A stretch of 34,851 nucleotides of DNA from Bacteroidia bacterium (GTDB lineage Bacteria > Bacteroidota > Bacteroidia > Bacteroidales > F082). The position numbers and the translations under genes were made by a program. This document shows positions 1-9,414 of the stretch, in pieces. The stretch covers positions 1 through 34,851 of the forward strand of contig JAUNNU010000017.1 in NCBI GenBank assembly GCA_030537295.1, written 5' to 3'. Within the stretch, counting starts at the first letter, position 1, and each line of letters opens with the position of its first letter. The notes beneath the pieces were generated by a model. That model saw only the letters and a program-made list of their open reading frames with translations, did not search any database and was not told the origin of the DNA.

Positions 1-1515
1 GTCGGTGACAACGTCGGTGACGTCGCCGGTATGGGTGCCGACCTTTACGAGTCGTATGCAGGTTCAATCCTCGCCACGGCAGCTCTCGGCGCCTCGGCTT
101 TCGCCACATCGGCGGTTGAAGGCATGCAGCTCAAGGCAGTCTTCGCCCCTATGCTCATCGCAGCAGTCGGCGTGTTGCTCTCACTCATCGGCATTTTCTT
201 GGTCAAGACAAAAGAAGGCGCAGGCATGAAACAGCTCCTCGGTGCTTTGAGCCGTGGCACCAACACCAGCTCAGTGCTCATCGCAATCGCGACATTCGTA
301 ATATTCTGGGCACTCGGAATCGAAAACTGGGTTGGCATCTCATTCTCGGTCGTCGTCGGCCTTCTCGCTGGCGTAATCATCGGAAAATCAACGGAATACT
401 ATACATCACAGACTTTCAAGCCGACTCAGAAAGTCGCTGAAAGCTCGAAGACAGGTCCTGCGACAGTCATCATCTCCGGCCTCGGCCTCGGAATGCTTTC
501 TACAGCGATCCCGGTTGTGACGGTGGGCGTGGCAATCATCCTCGCTTATCTCTGCGCAAACGGTTTCAACGTTGAATTTAACGCACAGAACCTCTCGATG
601 GGTCTTTACGGCATCGGTATCGCCGCTGTCGGTATGCTTTCGACACTCGGCATCACACTCGCGACCGACGCTTACGGTCCTATCGCCGACAACGCGGGCG
701 GCAACGCCGAGATGAGCGGTCTCGACCCTGAAGTGCGTCAGCGCACTGATGCCCTCGACGCCCTCGGCAACACAACGGCGGCGACAGGTAAAGGCTTCGC
801 CATCGGCTCGGCGGCTCTCACAGCTCTCGCACTCCTCGCTTCATACGTCGAGGAAATCAAGATAGCTTTAATCCGTGTGGGTCAAGACCTTCCAAATGGT
901 GTTGAAGCTGCAAAGGCCACCCTCGTTGACTTCATGGAGGCTTACAATGTCAACCTCATGAACCCAATCGTCCTCGTCGGCGTGTTCATCGGCGCGATGA
1001 TGGCGTTCGTGTTCTGCGGAATGACGATGAACGCTGTCGGCCGCGCTGCTCAGAAGATGGTTGAGGAAGTGCGCCGTCAGTTCAGCACAATCAAGGGAAT
1101 CCTCGAAGGCAAGGCGGAACCTGACTACGAGCGTTGCGTTGAGATTTCAACAAAAGGCGCACAGCATGAGATGTTAATCCCTTCAGTCCTCGCAATCGTT
1201 GTTCCTATCGCGACAGGTCTCATCCTCGGTGTCCCTGGTGTCCTCGGACTTCTCATCGGCGGCCTTTCATGCGGCTTCGTCCTCGCGGTCTTCATGGCTA
1301 ACGCAGGCGGCGCATGGGACAACGCAAAGAAATATGTCGAAGAAGGCAACTTCGGTGGCAAGGGCTCTGACAATCACAAAGCCACAGTCGTCGGCGACAC
1401 TGTCGGCGACCCGTTCAAAGACACATCAGGCCCTTCATTGAACATCCTTATCAAACTCATGAGCATGGTTTCAATCGTCATGGCTGGCCTCACAGTCGCA
1501 TTCCATCTCATTTAA
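1..1515 (+). CDS. hppA: K+-dependent membrane-bound pyrophosphatase (Na+ and/or H+ pump), 3' part
   Basis: Hydrolyses pyrophosphate in the inner membrane and uses the energy to export Na+ and/or H+. The frame is open from base 1, so the N-terminal part lies outside the window; about 504 residues remain. The first residues carry the catalytic [17 protein letters not shown] motif, with acidic residues that bind Mg-PPi. Many hydrophobic segments follow, then [22 protein letters not shown] and [10 protein letters not shown]. In the [10 protein letters not shown] motif, Ala replaces the Lys of K+-independent enzymes and Gly replaces the Thr, which marks the K+-dependent subfamily. The Glu three residues after the ADL Asp is in the position used for Na+ binding in characterised Na+-PPases. 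Bacteroides enzymes of this family can pump both ions, but the residues that separate those groups lie partly upstream of the window. A strong terminator follows. Confidence 0.95.
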   Translation, partial: VGDNVGDVAGMGADLYESYAGSILATAALGASAFATSAVEGMQLKAVFAPMLIAAVGVLLSLIGIFLVKTKEGAGMKQLLGALSRGTNTSSVLIAIATFVIFWALGIENWVGISFSVVVGLLAGVIIGKSTEYYTSQTFKPTQKVAESSKTGPATVIISGLGLGMLSTAIPVVTVGVAIILAYLCANGFNVEFNAQNLSMGLYGIGIAAVGMLSTLGITLATDAYGPIADNAGGNAEMSGLDPEVRQRTDALDALGNTTAATGKGFAIGSAALTALALLASYVEEIKIALIRVGQDLPNGVEAAKATLVDFMEAYNVNLMNPIVLVGVFIGAMMAFVFCGMTMNAVGRAAQKMVEEVRRQFSTIKGILEGKAEPDYERCVEISTKGAQHEMLIPSVLAIVVPIATGLILGVPGVLGLLIGGLSCGFVLAVFMANAGGAWDNAKKYVEEGNFGGKGSDNHKATVVGDTVGDPFKDTSGPSLNILIKLMSMVSIVMAGLTVAFHLI

Positions 1516-1545
1516 GTAATTGATAATTATATAAATAAAAATATC

Positions 1546-1579
1546 GGGGGATATGTTAAAACATATCTCCCTTTTTTTT
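1546..1579 (+). terminator. Rho-independent terminator after the pyrophosphatase gene
   Basis: An 11-bp stem (1546-1556 with 1561-1571, one G-T pair) closes a four-base TAAA loop and is followed by eight T. It starts 31 bases after the stop codon and separates the pyrophosphatase gene from the ligase pair. Confidence 0.9.
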
Positions 1580-1590
1580 GTTTTTTTTTC

Positions 1591-1621
1591 TTTGTTTGTA
1601 AAAACTAATTGCGTATTTTTG
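1591..1621 (+). promoter_or_regulatory. Bacteroidetes-type promoter for the acyl-CoA ligase pair
   Basis: TTTG at 1591-1594 (-33 element) and TATTTTTG at 1614-1621 (-7 element, TAnnTTTG) are 19 bases apart, the usual spacing. The predicted transcript start is about 30 bases before the ATG at 1659. Confidence 0.7.
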
Positions 1622-1658
1622 CAAAATTTAGATTGAATATACTCTTAAGTCATACAAT

Positions 1659-3422
1659 ATGGAAGTAAAAAGAGTTTTTGATTTGTTGTCGCACTACAAG
1701 GAGAAATTTCCGGATCAGAAAGTTGCCCTTGCAGCAAAACAAAACGGCAGATGGCGTGAATATGGCATTGATGAATATGTGGAGTTGTCAAATATTCTCA
1801 GTGGAGCGTTCATTGAACTTGGGGTGAAGCCTCAGGACAAAATCGCCGTCATTTCAGGAAATCGTCCTGAATGGAACATGCTCGACATGGCAATCACTCA
1901 GATTGGGGCGGTCATGGTGCCGATATATCCTACCATTAGCGAAGCCGACTACAAAATAATCCTAAATAATTGCGAAGCAGAAATATGTATTGTCGAAGGA
2001 CTTGCCGTGATGAACAAAATCGAATCGATTTGGCAGGAAACACCTTCATTGAAGAAAATATATACGTTTGTCAATAGAGATAAATATCCTTATTTAGAAA
2101 ATCTCATCGAATTAGGCAGGGAACATCCTCATACTGAAGAGATTGAGAGACGCAAGGCGGAAGTGAAGGAAACAGATTGCGCCACGATTATTTACACTTC
2201 CGGTACGACTGGGATGCCAAAAGGCGTGATGCTGTCGCACAAAAACCTCATGAGCCAGTTCAAGGGTTTCTGCCATACGCCGAAGCCGTGGTCAAACAAA
2301 GCGTTCAGCTTCCTTCCTATGTGCCACGCCTACGAACGCGCACTTATCTACATGTATCATTATCTCGGAATGTCAATCTATTACGCTGAAAATCTGGCTA
2401 CCATTGCCGACAACATGCTTGAGATCCGTCCGACGATGATGTGCGCCGTGCCGAGAATCCTTGAGAAGTTTTATGATAAGATATATAATTCAGGCAGAAA
2501 CCTGAAAGGAATGAACAGGATGATTTTCTATTGGGCGATGGATCTTACGAAATATTACAGGATTGAAGGCCGTTCTAAATTATATGATCTTGAATTGAGA
2601 ATCGCTAACAAGCTTGTTTTCAAAAAGATACGTGAGAAGATAGGAATGGATAAGTTCGACATCATCGTCTCCGGTGCTGCTGCGATACCCAAGCAGGTCA
2701 GCGGATTCTTCTCGGCCATCGGCATCACCCTGATTGAAGGCTACGGCTTGACGGAGACGTCGCCGGTCATCACGGTGAGCACGAGGAACAAATACGGTCG
2801 TGAGGTCGGTTACGTCGGCGAACCGCTTCCAGGCGTCGAAGTGAAGATCACTGACGAGGGCGAGATAATCTGCCGCGGCCATAACGTCATGATGGGCTAT
2901 TACAAGCACCCGGAACTCACCGAACAGGTGATTGACAAGGACGGCTGGCTCCATACCGGCGACCTCGGACGTTTCAACGAACACGGCCTCCTGCAAATCA
3001 CCGGAAGGATGAAGAATCTTTTCAAGACATCTCTCGGAAAGTACATCAACCCCGACCTCATCGAAAGTAAATTCCTCAATTCAGGTTTCATAGAGAATAT
3101 AGTGGTGTTCGGCGAAAACCAGAAATTCGCCGCCGCCATAATCCATCCCGACTTCAATTTCCTGAAACAATGGTGCAAAAAACATAATATCAAATTTACA
3201 ACACCAGAGGAAATGATTCATAATGAAGATGTTATCAAACGCTTCAACAAGGAAGTGAAATATCTTAACGAGTCGCTCGGCGAAGTCGAGAAAATCAAGA
3301 GATTCGAACTCATCGCCGACGAATGGACGGTCCAAAACGGCGTTCTTACCCCGACTCTTAAGGTGAAGAGAAGGGTTGTGATGATGAGATATGAAAATGT
3401 TATAGTGAAATTATTTAGTTAA
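1659..3422 (+). CDS. AMP-forming long-chain acyl-CoA ligase, copy 1
   Basis: Adenylate-forming enzyme (ANL superfamily, AMP-binding domain) that should activate a fatty or other carboxylic acid to acyl-AMP and then acyl-CoA in the cytoplasm. Visible motifs in its 587 residues are the P-loop YTSGTTGMPKG at about residues 179-189, GYGLTETSP (A5), GWLHTGDLG (A7) with GRMKNLFKTSLGKYINP (A8 hinge), and a C-terminal TLKVKRR holding the usual catalytic Lys. Length fits FadD15-type ligases of Bacteroidetes. The ATG at 1659 follows a good promoter, and the paralog 20 bases downstream starts with nearly the same residues, which supports this start. The exact acid substrate cannot be read from sequence. 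The two genes probably form an operon. Confidence 0.92.
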   Translation: MEVKRVFDLLSHYKEKFPDQKVALAAKQNGRWREYGIDEYVELSNILSGAFIELGVKPQDKIAVISGNRPEWNMLDMAITQIGAVMVPIYPTISEADYKIILNNCEAEICIVEGLAVMNKIESIWQETPSLKKIYTFVNRDKYPYLENLIELGREHPHTEEIERRKAEVKETDCATIIYTSGTTGMPKGVMLSHKNLMSQFKGFCHTPKPWSNKAFSFLPMCHAYERALIYMYHYLGMSIYYAENLATIADNMLEIRPTMMCAVPRILEKFYDKIYNSGRNLKGMNRMIFYWAMDLTKYYRIEGRSKLYDLELRIANKLVFKKIREKIGMDKFDIIVSGAAAIPKQVSGFFSAIGITLIEGYGLTETSPVITVSTRNKYGREVGYVGEPLPGVEVKITDEGEIICRGHNVMMGYYKHPELTEQVIDKDGWLHTGDLGRFNEHGLLQITGRMKNLFKTSLGKYINPDLIESKFLNSGFIENIVVFGENQKFAAAIIHPDFNFLKQWCKKHNIKFTTPEEMIHNEDVIKRFNKEVKYLNESLGEVEKIKRFELIADEWTVQNGVLTPTLKVKRRVVMMRYENVIVKLFS

Positions 3423-3442
3423 TAGGAAATATTTTTTTTGAT

Positions 3443-5206
3443 ATGGAAGTTAGAAGAGTTTTTGATTTGCTGCCTTATTACAAGGAACATTACCCTGACC
3501 AGAAAGTGGCTCTTGCAGGAAAAAGTAATGGTAAATGGCGCGAATATAGCATTGATGAATATATTGAACTGACAAATATTCTCAGTGGAGCTTTCATTGA
3601 ATTAGGTGTCAAACCACAGGACAAAATCGCCGTTATATGCAGCAACCGCCCGGAATGGAACATGCTCGACATGGCAATAACGCAGATCGGCGCGGTCATG
3701 GTCCCAATCTATCCGACAATCAGTGAGGAGGATTACAAGGTCATTTTGAATAATTGCGAAGCGGAGATCTGCATTCTTGAAGGCATCGCTGTCCTTAACA
3801 AAATAGAAGCAATCAAGCCTGAGACCCCGACACTTAAAAGCATTTATACTTTCGTCGAGAGAGGCAATTATCCGTTTTTCGCGAATCTTATCGAACTCGG
3901 CAAGGAACATCCTCATGCTGAAGAGATCGAACAGAGGAAAGCCTCCGTTGATGAGATGTCTTGCGCGACAATAATTTATACTTCCGGCACGACTGGAGTT
4001 CCTAAAGGCGTGATGCTTTCTCATCATAACCTGATGAACCAGTTCAAGAATTTCTGCCAGACCCCGGCTCCGTGGTCAAAGAAAGCGTTCAGCTTCCTGC
4101 CGATATGCCACGCCTACGAGCGCGCATTAATCTATATGTATCATTATCTCGGTATGTCAATTTATTATGCTGAAAGCATCGCGACCATAGCCGACAACAT
4201 GCAGGAGATTCATCCCACGATGATGTGCGCCGTGCCACGTGTCCTTGAAAAATTCTATGAGAAGATTCTTGGCTCCGGCAAGAGCATGAAAGGGCTGTCC
4301 AAAGTGTTTTTCTACTGGGCTATGGCTCTTACCGAGAAATACAGTATCGAAGGCAGGTCGAAATTTTATGATCTGAAATTGAAAATCGCTGACAAGCTGG
4401 TTTACAGTAAGATACGTGCAAAACTCGGTGCCGAAAACTTCGATATTATCGTTTCCGGTGCCGCTTCAATAACGAAGAAGACAAGCGGCTTCTTCTCGGC
4501 GATAAAAATGCCTGTCTTTGAAGGCTACGGCCTTACCGAAACTTCACCTGTCATCGCGGTGAGCGCGAGAGGGAAATACGGCAGGGAAGTTGGAGCTGTT
4601 GGCCGACCGCTTCCTGGCATTGAAGTGAAAATCGACGAAACCGGCGAAATCATCTGCCGCGGCCATAACGTCATGATGGGCTATTACAAACAGCCGGAAC
4701 TCACGGCTGAAGTCATCGACAAAGACGGCTGGTTTCATACCGGCGACCTCGGCCATTTCGACGAGCACGGACTGCTTTTCATCACGGGAAGAAAAAAGAA
4801 CCTCTTCAAGACTTCTCTCGGGAAATATATCAATCCCGATGTGATTGAAGGGAAATTCATCAATTCGGGATTCATTGAGCAGATCGTCGTGCTCGGCGAA
4901 AGCCAGAAATACGCCGCCGCTTTGATCCGCCCGGATTTCGTTTTCCTTAAGGAATGGTGCAAGAGACACCTTATAAAATATACTACAAACGAGGAGATGA
5001 TTCATAATGAGCTTGTTATGAAACGTTATGCGAAAGAAGTGAAACTTCTTAATGAAGGCCTCGGTGAAGTTGAAAAAATCAAGAGATACGAACTCGTCGC
5101 AGACGAATGGTCTATCGCTAACGGCATCATGACACCTACATTGAAAGTGAAGAGAAAAGTCGTGATGGAGAAATATGGCGACCTTATTGAAAAAATGTTC
5201 AGTTAA
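3443..5206 (+). CDS. AMP-forming long-chain acyl-CoA ligase, copy 2 (tandem paralog)
   Basis: Same length (587 residues) as the preceding ligase and collinear with it from the first residue, so it is a tandem duplicate. P-loop YTSGTTGVPKG, GYGLTETSP, GWFHTGDLG and the terminal TLKVKRK lysine are all kept, so both copies look active. The copies differ by many conservative changes throughout and not at one end, which points to an old duplication with divergence. The largest visible differences are in the middle part (about residues 280-350) that helps shape the acyl pocket in this family, so the two may prefer different acids; this is inference. Only 20 bases separate the genes and no terminator lies between them. 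Confidence 0.92.
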   Translation: MEVRRVFDLLPYYKEHYPDQKVALAGKSNGKWREYSIDEYIELTNILSGAFIELGVKPQDKIAVICSNRPEWNMLDMAITQIGAVMVPIYPTISEEDYKVILNNCEAEICILEGIAVLNKIEAIKPETPTLKSIYTFVERGNYPFFANLIELGKEHPHAEEIEQRKASVDEMSCATIIYTSGTTGVPKGVMLSHHNLMNQFKNFCQTPAPWSKKAFSFLPICHAYERALIYMYHYLGMSIYYAESIATIADNMQEIHPTMMCAVPRVLEKFYEKILGSGKSMKGLSKVFFYWAMALTEKYSIEGRSKFYDLKLKIADKLVYSKIRAKLGAENFDIIVSGAASITKKTSGFFSAIKMPVFEGYGLTETSPVIAVSARGKYGREVGAVGRPLPGIEVKIDETGEIICRGHNVMMGYYKQPELTAEVIDKDGWFHTGDLGHFDEHGLLFITGRKKNLFKTSLGKYINPDVIEGKFINSGFIEQIVVLGESQKYAAALIRPDFVFLKEWCKRHLIKYTTNEEMIHNELVMKRYAKEVKLLNEGLGEVEKIKRYELVADEWSIANGIMTPTLKVKRKVVMEKYGDLIEKMFS

Positions 5207-5273
5207 GCTGCTTTGGCACCTTGTGCTGGACATTTATTAATGTCGTTTGTTGACAATAATGTAATATTTGTTT

Positions 5274-5969
5274 ATGGTCAAGGTGATGATTTTTGATGAC
5301 GACAGGACTTTTTCAGTCATTCTGAAAAAAGACCTCGAAGTGTGTGGTTACAATGTCATCGCCAGATTTACAGGCGTTGACGGTGTTGACCTGATCGTCA
5401 GGAATGCACCGGATTTGATTTTGATAAACAGCGAGTTGCCTGTCGTCAGCGGTCGTGAGATAATTCGTGAAATCAGAAAACTGAATATCATAACCCCCGT
5501 CGTTTTCTTTTCTTCTGATGGCGATGTCAACGAAGTCGTGAACTGCTTCGAGGCCGGTGGCAACGATTATATCCGCAAACCCGTTGAGCTTCGTGAACTG
5601 TTGGTGAGAATGAAAAACCAATTGCCAGAGAAGAAAGTGCAGAGCCTGCAAGTAGGTGAGAATGAATACGTTCAAATCAGTGGGGTTCATTTTGATTTCA
5701 TTTCAAATTGCATCTATGAAAACGGAAGAGTCTGTCAGATGACAAAAACACAGGCTTCGATAGTGAAACGTCTTCTCCAAAATAAAGGACAGATTGTCTC
5801 TTTCGATGTGATTCTGAATGAGTGTCTTAATTCAAACGGAAATAATGTTGACGCGATGAACAGCATGAAGGTGATTCTTTGCAAGCTGCGTAAAAATCTT
5901 GAAGATAAAGGCATAGCCGGACTGAGGATAGAAACGTATCGCAGAAAAGGGATATGCCTTTATGTCTGA
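5274..5969 (+). CDS. OmpR-family response regulator with a non-canonical receiver (Asp to Asn)
   Basis: Cytoplasmic DNA-binding regulator of about 231 residues: receiver domain (about 1-115) followed by a winged-helix trans_reg_C domain (about 130-231). The acidic triad FDDD (residues 8-10), the Ser pair (80-81) and the RKP lysine (102) are present. The phosphoacceptor position, expected as D in the motif DLILLDxxLP, reads DLILINSELP, with codon AAC giving Asn52. Classical aspartyl phosphorylation at this site is therefore not expected; it may be constitutive, dimerise without phosphate or respond to another signal. An in-frame TTG lies two codons upstream (5268), but the ATG at 5274 is preferred. 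No sensor kinase gene is nearby, so it is an orphan. The gene follows the ligase pair by 67 bases without a clear terminator. Confidence 0.88.
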   Translation: MVKVMIFDDDRTFSVILKKDLEVCGYNVIARFTGVDGVDLIVRNAPDLILINSELPVVSGREIIREIRKLNIITPVVFFSSDGDVNEVVNCFEAGGNDYIRKPVELRELLVRMKNQLPEKKVQSLQVGENEYVQISGVHFDFISNCIYENGRVCQMTKTQASIVKRLLQNKGQIVSFDVILNECLNSNGNNVDAMNSMKVILCKLRKNLEDKGIAGLRIETYRRKGICLYV

Positions 5970-6038
5970 ATCAAAATTTATTTTGTCATCGAAAATGCCT
6001 TTCCCGAAATTGCAATGATGTTTTCGCCAGTTTTTTAT

Positions 6039-6046
6039 TATTTTTG
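6039..6046 (+). promoter_or_regulatory. -7 promoter element for the TIGR04076 gene
   Basis: TATTTTTG matches TAnnTTTG and lies 18 bases before the ATG at 6065. No good TTTG is seen at -33, so this is only moderately supported. Confidence 0.45.
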
Positions 6047-6064
6047 CAACTTAAAATATTTATC

Positions 6065-6379
6065 ATGAAAAAAGTAAAAATCACCGTTATACGCAAGGCC
6101 TGCTACAGGGACTTGATGGAAAAATACGAACAACCGATTGAGCACGCCTGCGATTTGGTTGAAGGTAAAGTGTTCATTGCCAACGGCTGGCAACGTCCTG
6201 AAGGCCTGTGTGAGATGGCATGGGAAATTATGTCGCCTTGGGTGATGGCATTGGCTCACGGCGGCGGCAATTTCTATGACGGCTGGATGAAAAACGAGAA
6301 GTCGGCGATGATTTCATGCAACGACGGCTTCCGACCTGTCAGCTTCCTGATTGAGGCATTGGAAGAAGAAAGCGACTAA
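6065..6379 (+). CDS. TIGR04076 family small protein
   Basis: A 104-residue soluble protein starting MKKVKITVIRK. The pattern of a short N-terminal beta strand, an acidic ACDLVEGKVF segment, then CEMAWEIMSPWVMALAHGG and a late Cys in MISCNDGFRPV is that of the TIGR04076 family, whose function is unknown. The frame is open further upstream to 5954, but that stretch overlaps the end of the response regulator and contains the promoter element, so the ATG at 6065 is the likely start. It sits 48 bases before the ABC-F gene on the same strand and may be co-transcribed with it. Confidence 0.8.
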   Translation: MKKVKITVIRKACYRDLMEKYEQPIEHACDLVEGKVFIANGWQRPEGLCEMAWEIMSPWVMALAHGGGNFYDGWMKNEKSAMISCNDGFRPVSFLIEALEEESD

Positions 6380-6427
6380 AATCTCGTGTGACTTGTGTTT
6401 CTGAACCCGTGCAACTTGTGTTAAAAA

Positions 6428-8284
6428 ATGAATTACCTTTCAGTTGAAAACTTATCTAAAGCATTCAGCGACAAGCTGTTGTTTGAGAATCTATCTTTCG
6501 GAATAGAGAAAGGTGACAAGACCGCTTTGATTGCCGCCAACGGCACCGGCAAAAGCACGATGATGCGTATCCTCGTCGGGAAAGAGGAAGCTGACGGCGG
6601 GAAAATAGCCTTCAACGACGGCGTCCGTGTCGGCTACCTCGAACAACTCCCGCATTTCGACCCTAACCTCACCATTGAAGACGTCATCTCGACAGGTCAC
6701 ACCGACATCATGCGCGTCATAAAAAACTACGAGGAGGCACTCGTGAATCAGACGAACCTTGAGAAGGCGATGGCGGCGATGGACGCGAACCAGGCGTGGG
6801 ATTACGAACTCCGTCTGAAACAGCTTCTCTCCACCTTTGAAATCAACGATTTAAATCAGAAAGTCGGGACGCTCTCCGGCGGACAGGTAAAACGCCTCGC
6901 CCTCGCCATGGTGCTTCTCGATGACCCCGACATGCTTTTCTTGGACGAGCCGACAAACCACCTCGACATGCAGATGGTGGAATGGCTCGAAAACTACCTC
7001 ACGCAATCGAACGTCACGCTTTTCATGGTGACGCACGACCGCTATTTCCTTGACAGAGTGTGCAATAAGATTCTTGAGATGTATCATGGCGTCGTTTATA
7101 CTCACAACGGGAACTTCGACTATTACGTCAGGAAGAGCCGCGAGCGCGAGGAGAACAAACGCATCGCCGCGGAGAAGGCCGGGCAGATGGTGAAGCACGA
7201 ACTCGAATGGATCCGCGCCACCCCGCAGGCCCGCACCGGCAAGGCCCGCGCCCGCATTGATGCGTTTTACGACCTCAAGGAGAAAGCCAAGATGATCCGC
7301 GACCACACCGAGATTCAGTTCGGCGTCGATATGCAACGCCTCGGCGGAAAGATCCTCGAGATGCACGACGTCACGAAAAAATACGATGACACGTTTATCC
7401 TCAAAGACTTCGACTATATCTTCAAACGCGGCGAACGCATCGGCATCGTCGGGAAAAACGGCATCGGGAAATCCACGTTCCTGAATATGATCACCGGCAG
7501 CGAACCCTGCGACTCGGGCACGATAACAACCGGACAGACCGTCGTTTACGGCTATTACACGCAGGGCGGCATCAGGTTCGATGAAAACATGACCGTGCTC
7601 GACACAATCCGCAACATCGCCGAGGTAGTCCACTACGGGAAAGACTGCGTATATACCGCCGACAAGCTCCTGGCGCATTTCATGTTCCCTTACACCATGC
7701 ACCGCCAGCCCGTCTCGCTGCTGAGCGGCGGCGAGAAAAGGAGACTTTATCTGCTCACGATACTGATGAGCAACCCGAATTTCCTCATCCTCGACGAACC
7801 GACTAACGACCTGGATATCTTGACGTTGCAGAAACTTGAAGATTTCTTGAAAGACTATAAAGGCTGCCTGATCGTCGTCTCCCACGACCGCTATTTCCTT
7901 GACCAGACCGTTGACCAGCTCTTCGTCTTTGAAGGCGAAGGCAAGGTGAAAGGCTTCATGGGAAATTATTCGCAATACCACGAGTGGCTCGTTGAAAAAT
8001 CAAAAGAAGAACATAAGATTCAGGCGGCGGCGAAAGTCGATACCCGCGGGAACCGCCCCTCCGCGACCGAACGCAACAGGAAACGCTCGTTCAAGGAACA
8101 GAAAGAATATGAACAACTCGCCATCGACATCGAAAATCTTGAAAACGAAAAGATAGAACTTATATCAAGACTTGAAAACCAAACTGATTATCAACAGATT
8201 GACAAAATTGGCAAACGTCTGAACGAAATAAACGGCTTGCTTGACGAGAAAGAGTTGAGATGGCTGGAACTGGATGAAATTTAA
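6428..8284 (+). CDS. ABC-F family ATPase, Uup-like
   Basis: Soluble tandem ATPase of 618 residues with no membrane segments, as expected for ABC-F translation factors that act on the ribosome and not for transporters. Two nucleotide-binding domains are seen: Walker A AANGTGKST (about 36-44) with signature LSGGQVKR and Walker B LFLDEPTNHLD, then Walker A GKNGIGKST with signature LSGGEKRR and LILDEPTNDLD. Between them is a charged helical linker (P-site tRNA interaction motif region). The C-terminal 90 residues, from about RNRKRSFKEQ to the end, form a charged coiled coil as in Uup, which in E. coli has been linked to ribosome quality control and transposon precise excision. No sign of drug-resistance subclass can be assigned from sequence alone. 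Confidence 0.93.
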   Translation: MNYLSVENLSKAFSDKLLFENLSFGIEKGDKTALIAANGTGKSTMMRILVGKEEADGGKIAFNDGVRVGYLEQLPHFDPNLTIEDVISTGHTDIMRVIKNYEEALVNQTNLEKAMAAMDANQAWDYELRLKQLLSTFEINDLNQKVGTLSGGQVKRLALAMVLLDDPDMLFLDEPTNHLDMQMVEWLENYLTQSNVTLFMVTHDRYFLDRVCNKILEMYHGVVYTHNGNFDYYVRKSREREENKRIAAEKAGQMVKHELEWIRATPQARTGKARARIDAFYDLKEKAKMIRDHTEIQFGVDMQRLGGKILEMHDVTKKYDDTFILKDFDYIFKRGERIGIVGKNGIGKSTFLNMITGSEPCDSGTITTGQTVVYGYYTQGGIRFDENMTVLDTIRNIAEVVHYGKDCVYTADKLLAHFMFPYTMHRQPVSLLSGGEKRRLYLLTILMSNPNFLILDEPTNDLDILTLQKLEDFLKDYKGCLIVVSHDRYFLDQTVDQLFVFEGEGKVKGFMGNYSQYHEWLVEKSKEEHKIQAAAKVDTRGNRPSATERNRKRSFKEQKEYEQLAIDIENLENEKIELISRLENQTDYQQIDKIGKRLNEINGLLDEKELRWLELDEI

Positions 8285-8314
8285 GAATCAAAGTAAAAAT
8301 CAAATTTTTGAGAC

Positions 8315-8983
8315 ATGGAAAATCAAAACAAAGGTGAAATTGTAATCTATCAGACTAATGACGGACTTACGAAAATTGACGTTAAATTTGAAGATGAAAC
8401 GGTCTGGCTGACGCAAGAACAGATGGCTGAGTTATTTCAGCGTGATAAATCTGTGATAACGCGTCATATACAAAATGTTTACAAAGAGGGTGAACTGTTA
8501 CAGGAAAGTACAAGTGCAAAATTTGCATTCGTACCTGATACACGAGAACGAAGCTACGAGATTACATATTATAATCTTGATGTAATTATCTCGGTTGGTT
8601 ATCGTGTGAAGTCTCTTCGTGGAACGCAATTTCGTCAATGGGCAACTCGGCCTATTCATGAATATCTGGTTAAAGGCTTCACACTTGACGACCAGCGACT
8701 TAAGGGTAATGGCGGCGGTAATTATTGGTATGAGCTGCTGAATCGTATCCGTGACATTCGCTCATCGGAGAAGGTGCTTTAACTTGACACCATTCTTTCT
8801 TCGAGTGGAAGGCAGCTGCTTGCTGGATCCGGCACAGTAAGTCACATTGCGGCGATGGAAAAGGCCAATGAAGAATATAAAAAGTTCATGGCCAATAATT
8901 TAAGCCCAGTTGAAGAAGCATATTTGCAAACAATCAACGATGTCGCGAAATTGGCAAAGAAAAATAGTAAAGGAATTAAATAA
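8315..8983 (+). pseudogene. RhuM family protein gene with an internal deletion
   Basis: The first 155 codons encode the RhuM N-terminal region (DETVWLTQEQMAELFQRD, ITRHIQNVYKEGEL, SVGYRVKSLRGTQFRQWA), ending at RIRDIRSSEKVL and a TAA at 8780-8782. In the same frame directly after the stop, 66 codons encode the family's C-terminal part (LDTILSSSGRQLLAGSG, VSHIAAMEKANEEYKKF, VEEAYLQTI) down to TAA 8981-8983. The middle of the protein, about 110 residues in intact homologs from memory of the family, is missing. This is best read as one gene that lost an internal segment, with the junction creating a stop. RhuM proteins often sit in genomic islands beside restriction systems, as here; their biochemical role is unclear. 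The remaining 155-residue N-terminal product could still be made. Confidence 0.85.
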
Positions 8984-8990
8984 AATAACT

Positions 8991-9407
8991 ATGGAAGAAC
9001 TACAGAGATTTTTACAGACAATCAACGAAAACGGAATGTTGTGGCTCCTTGAAGCCAAACCGGGTCTTTTTGCAATGCTCGAAGACGGAAACGAAAACTC
9101 TTACGTGGCGGTCTATGCCACCGAAGATGACGCAAAAGCCAGCATCTGCGACGACTGGGAAGACTACGCCGTCGCCAACATGAGCCTCGCCGAGTTCATC
9201 GGCTGGACACGCGAACTCGATGAAGACAAAATCGGAATCGCGGTGCCCGCCGGACCTGATGGACAGATTCTGCCAATTCCATCAAAGATAATGCGCCAGA
9301 TGCTCGGCGGTCAGGATAAGTCCGACAAAGAGTTAGTTGGCGAAGAGTTCTACGACGAGGACTGGGCGGAGCCGATGCCGGAAGACTGGGACGAGATTGA
9401 AGATTAG
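8991..9407 (+). CDS. DUF2750 domain protein
   Basis: A 138-residue, very acidic soluble protein. Features seen: an N-terminal helix, then GMLWLLEAKPGLFAMLEDG, a short beta-strand pattern with YVAVYATEDDAKA, and LAEFIGWTRELDEDKIGIAVPAG, which match DUF2750 proteins of unknown function. The C-terminal 30 residues are rich in Asp, Glu and Trp. The ATG at 8991 is 7 bases after the RhuM stop and is preferred over the longer upstream frame, which would run through RhuM coding sequence. DUF2750 proteins are reported as stand-alone or immunity-like small proteins; no function is claimed here. A long hairpin with a T run lies directly downstream. Confidence 0.75.
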   Translation: MEELQRFLQTINENGMLWLLEAKPGLFAMLEDGNENSYVAVYATEDDAKASICDDWEDYAVANMSLAEFIGWTRELDEDKIGIAVPAGPDGQILPIPSKIMRQMLGGQDKSDKELVGEEFYDEDWAEPMPEDWDEIED

Positions 9408-9414
9408 AGAGGCT

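Noticed and set aside
8910..9407. Longer DUF2750 start
   Set aside because: The extra residues are the out-of-frame end of RhuM; ATG 8991 fits the family start.
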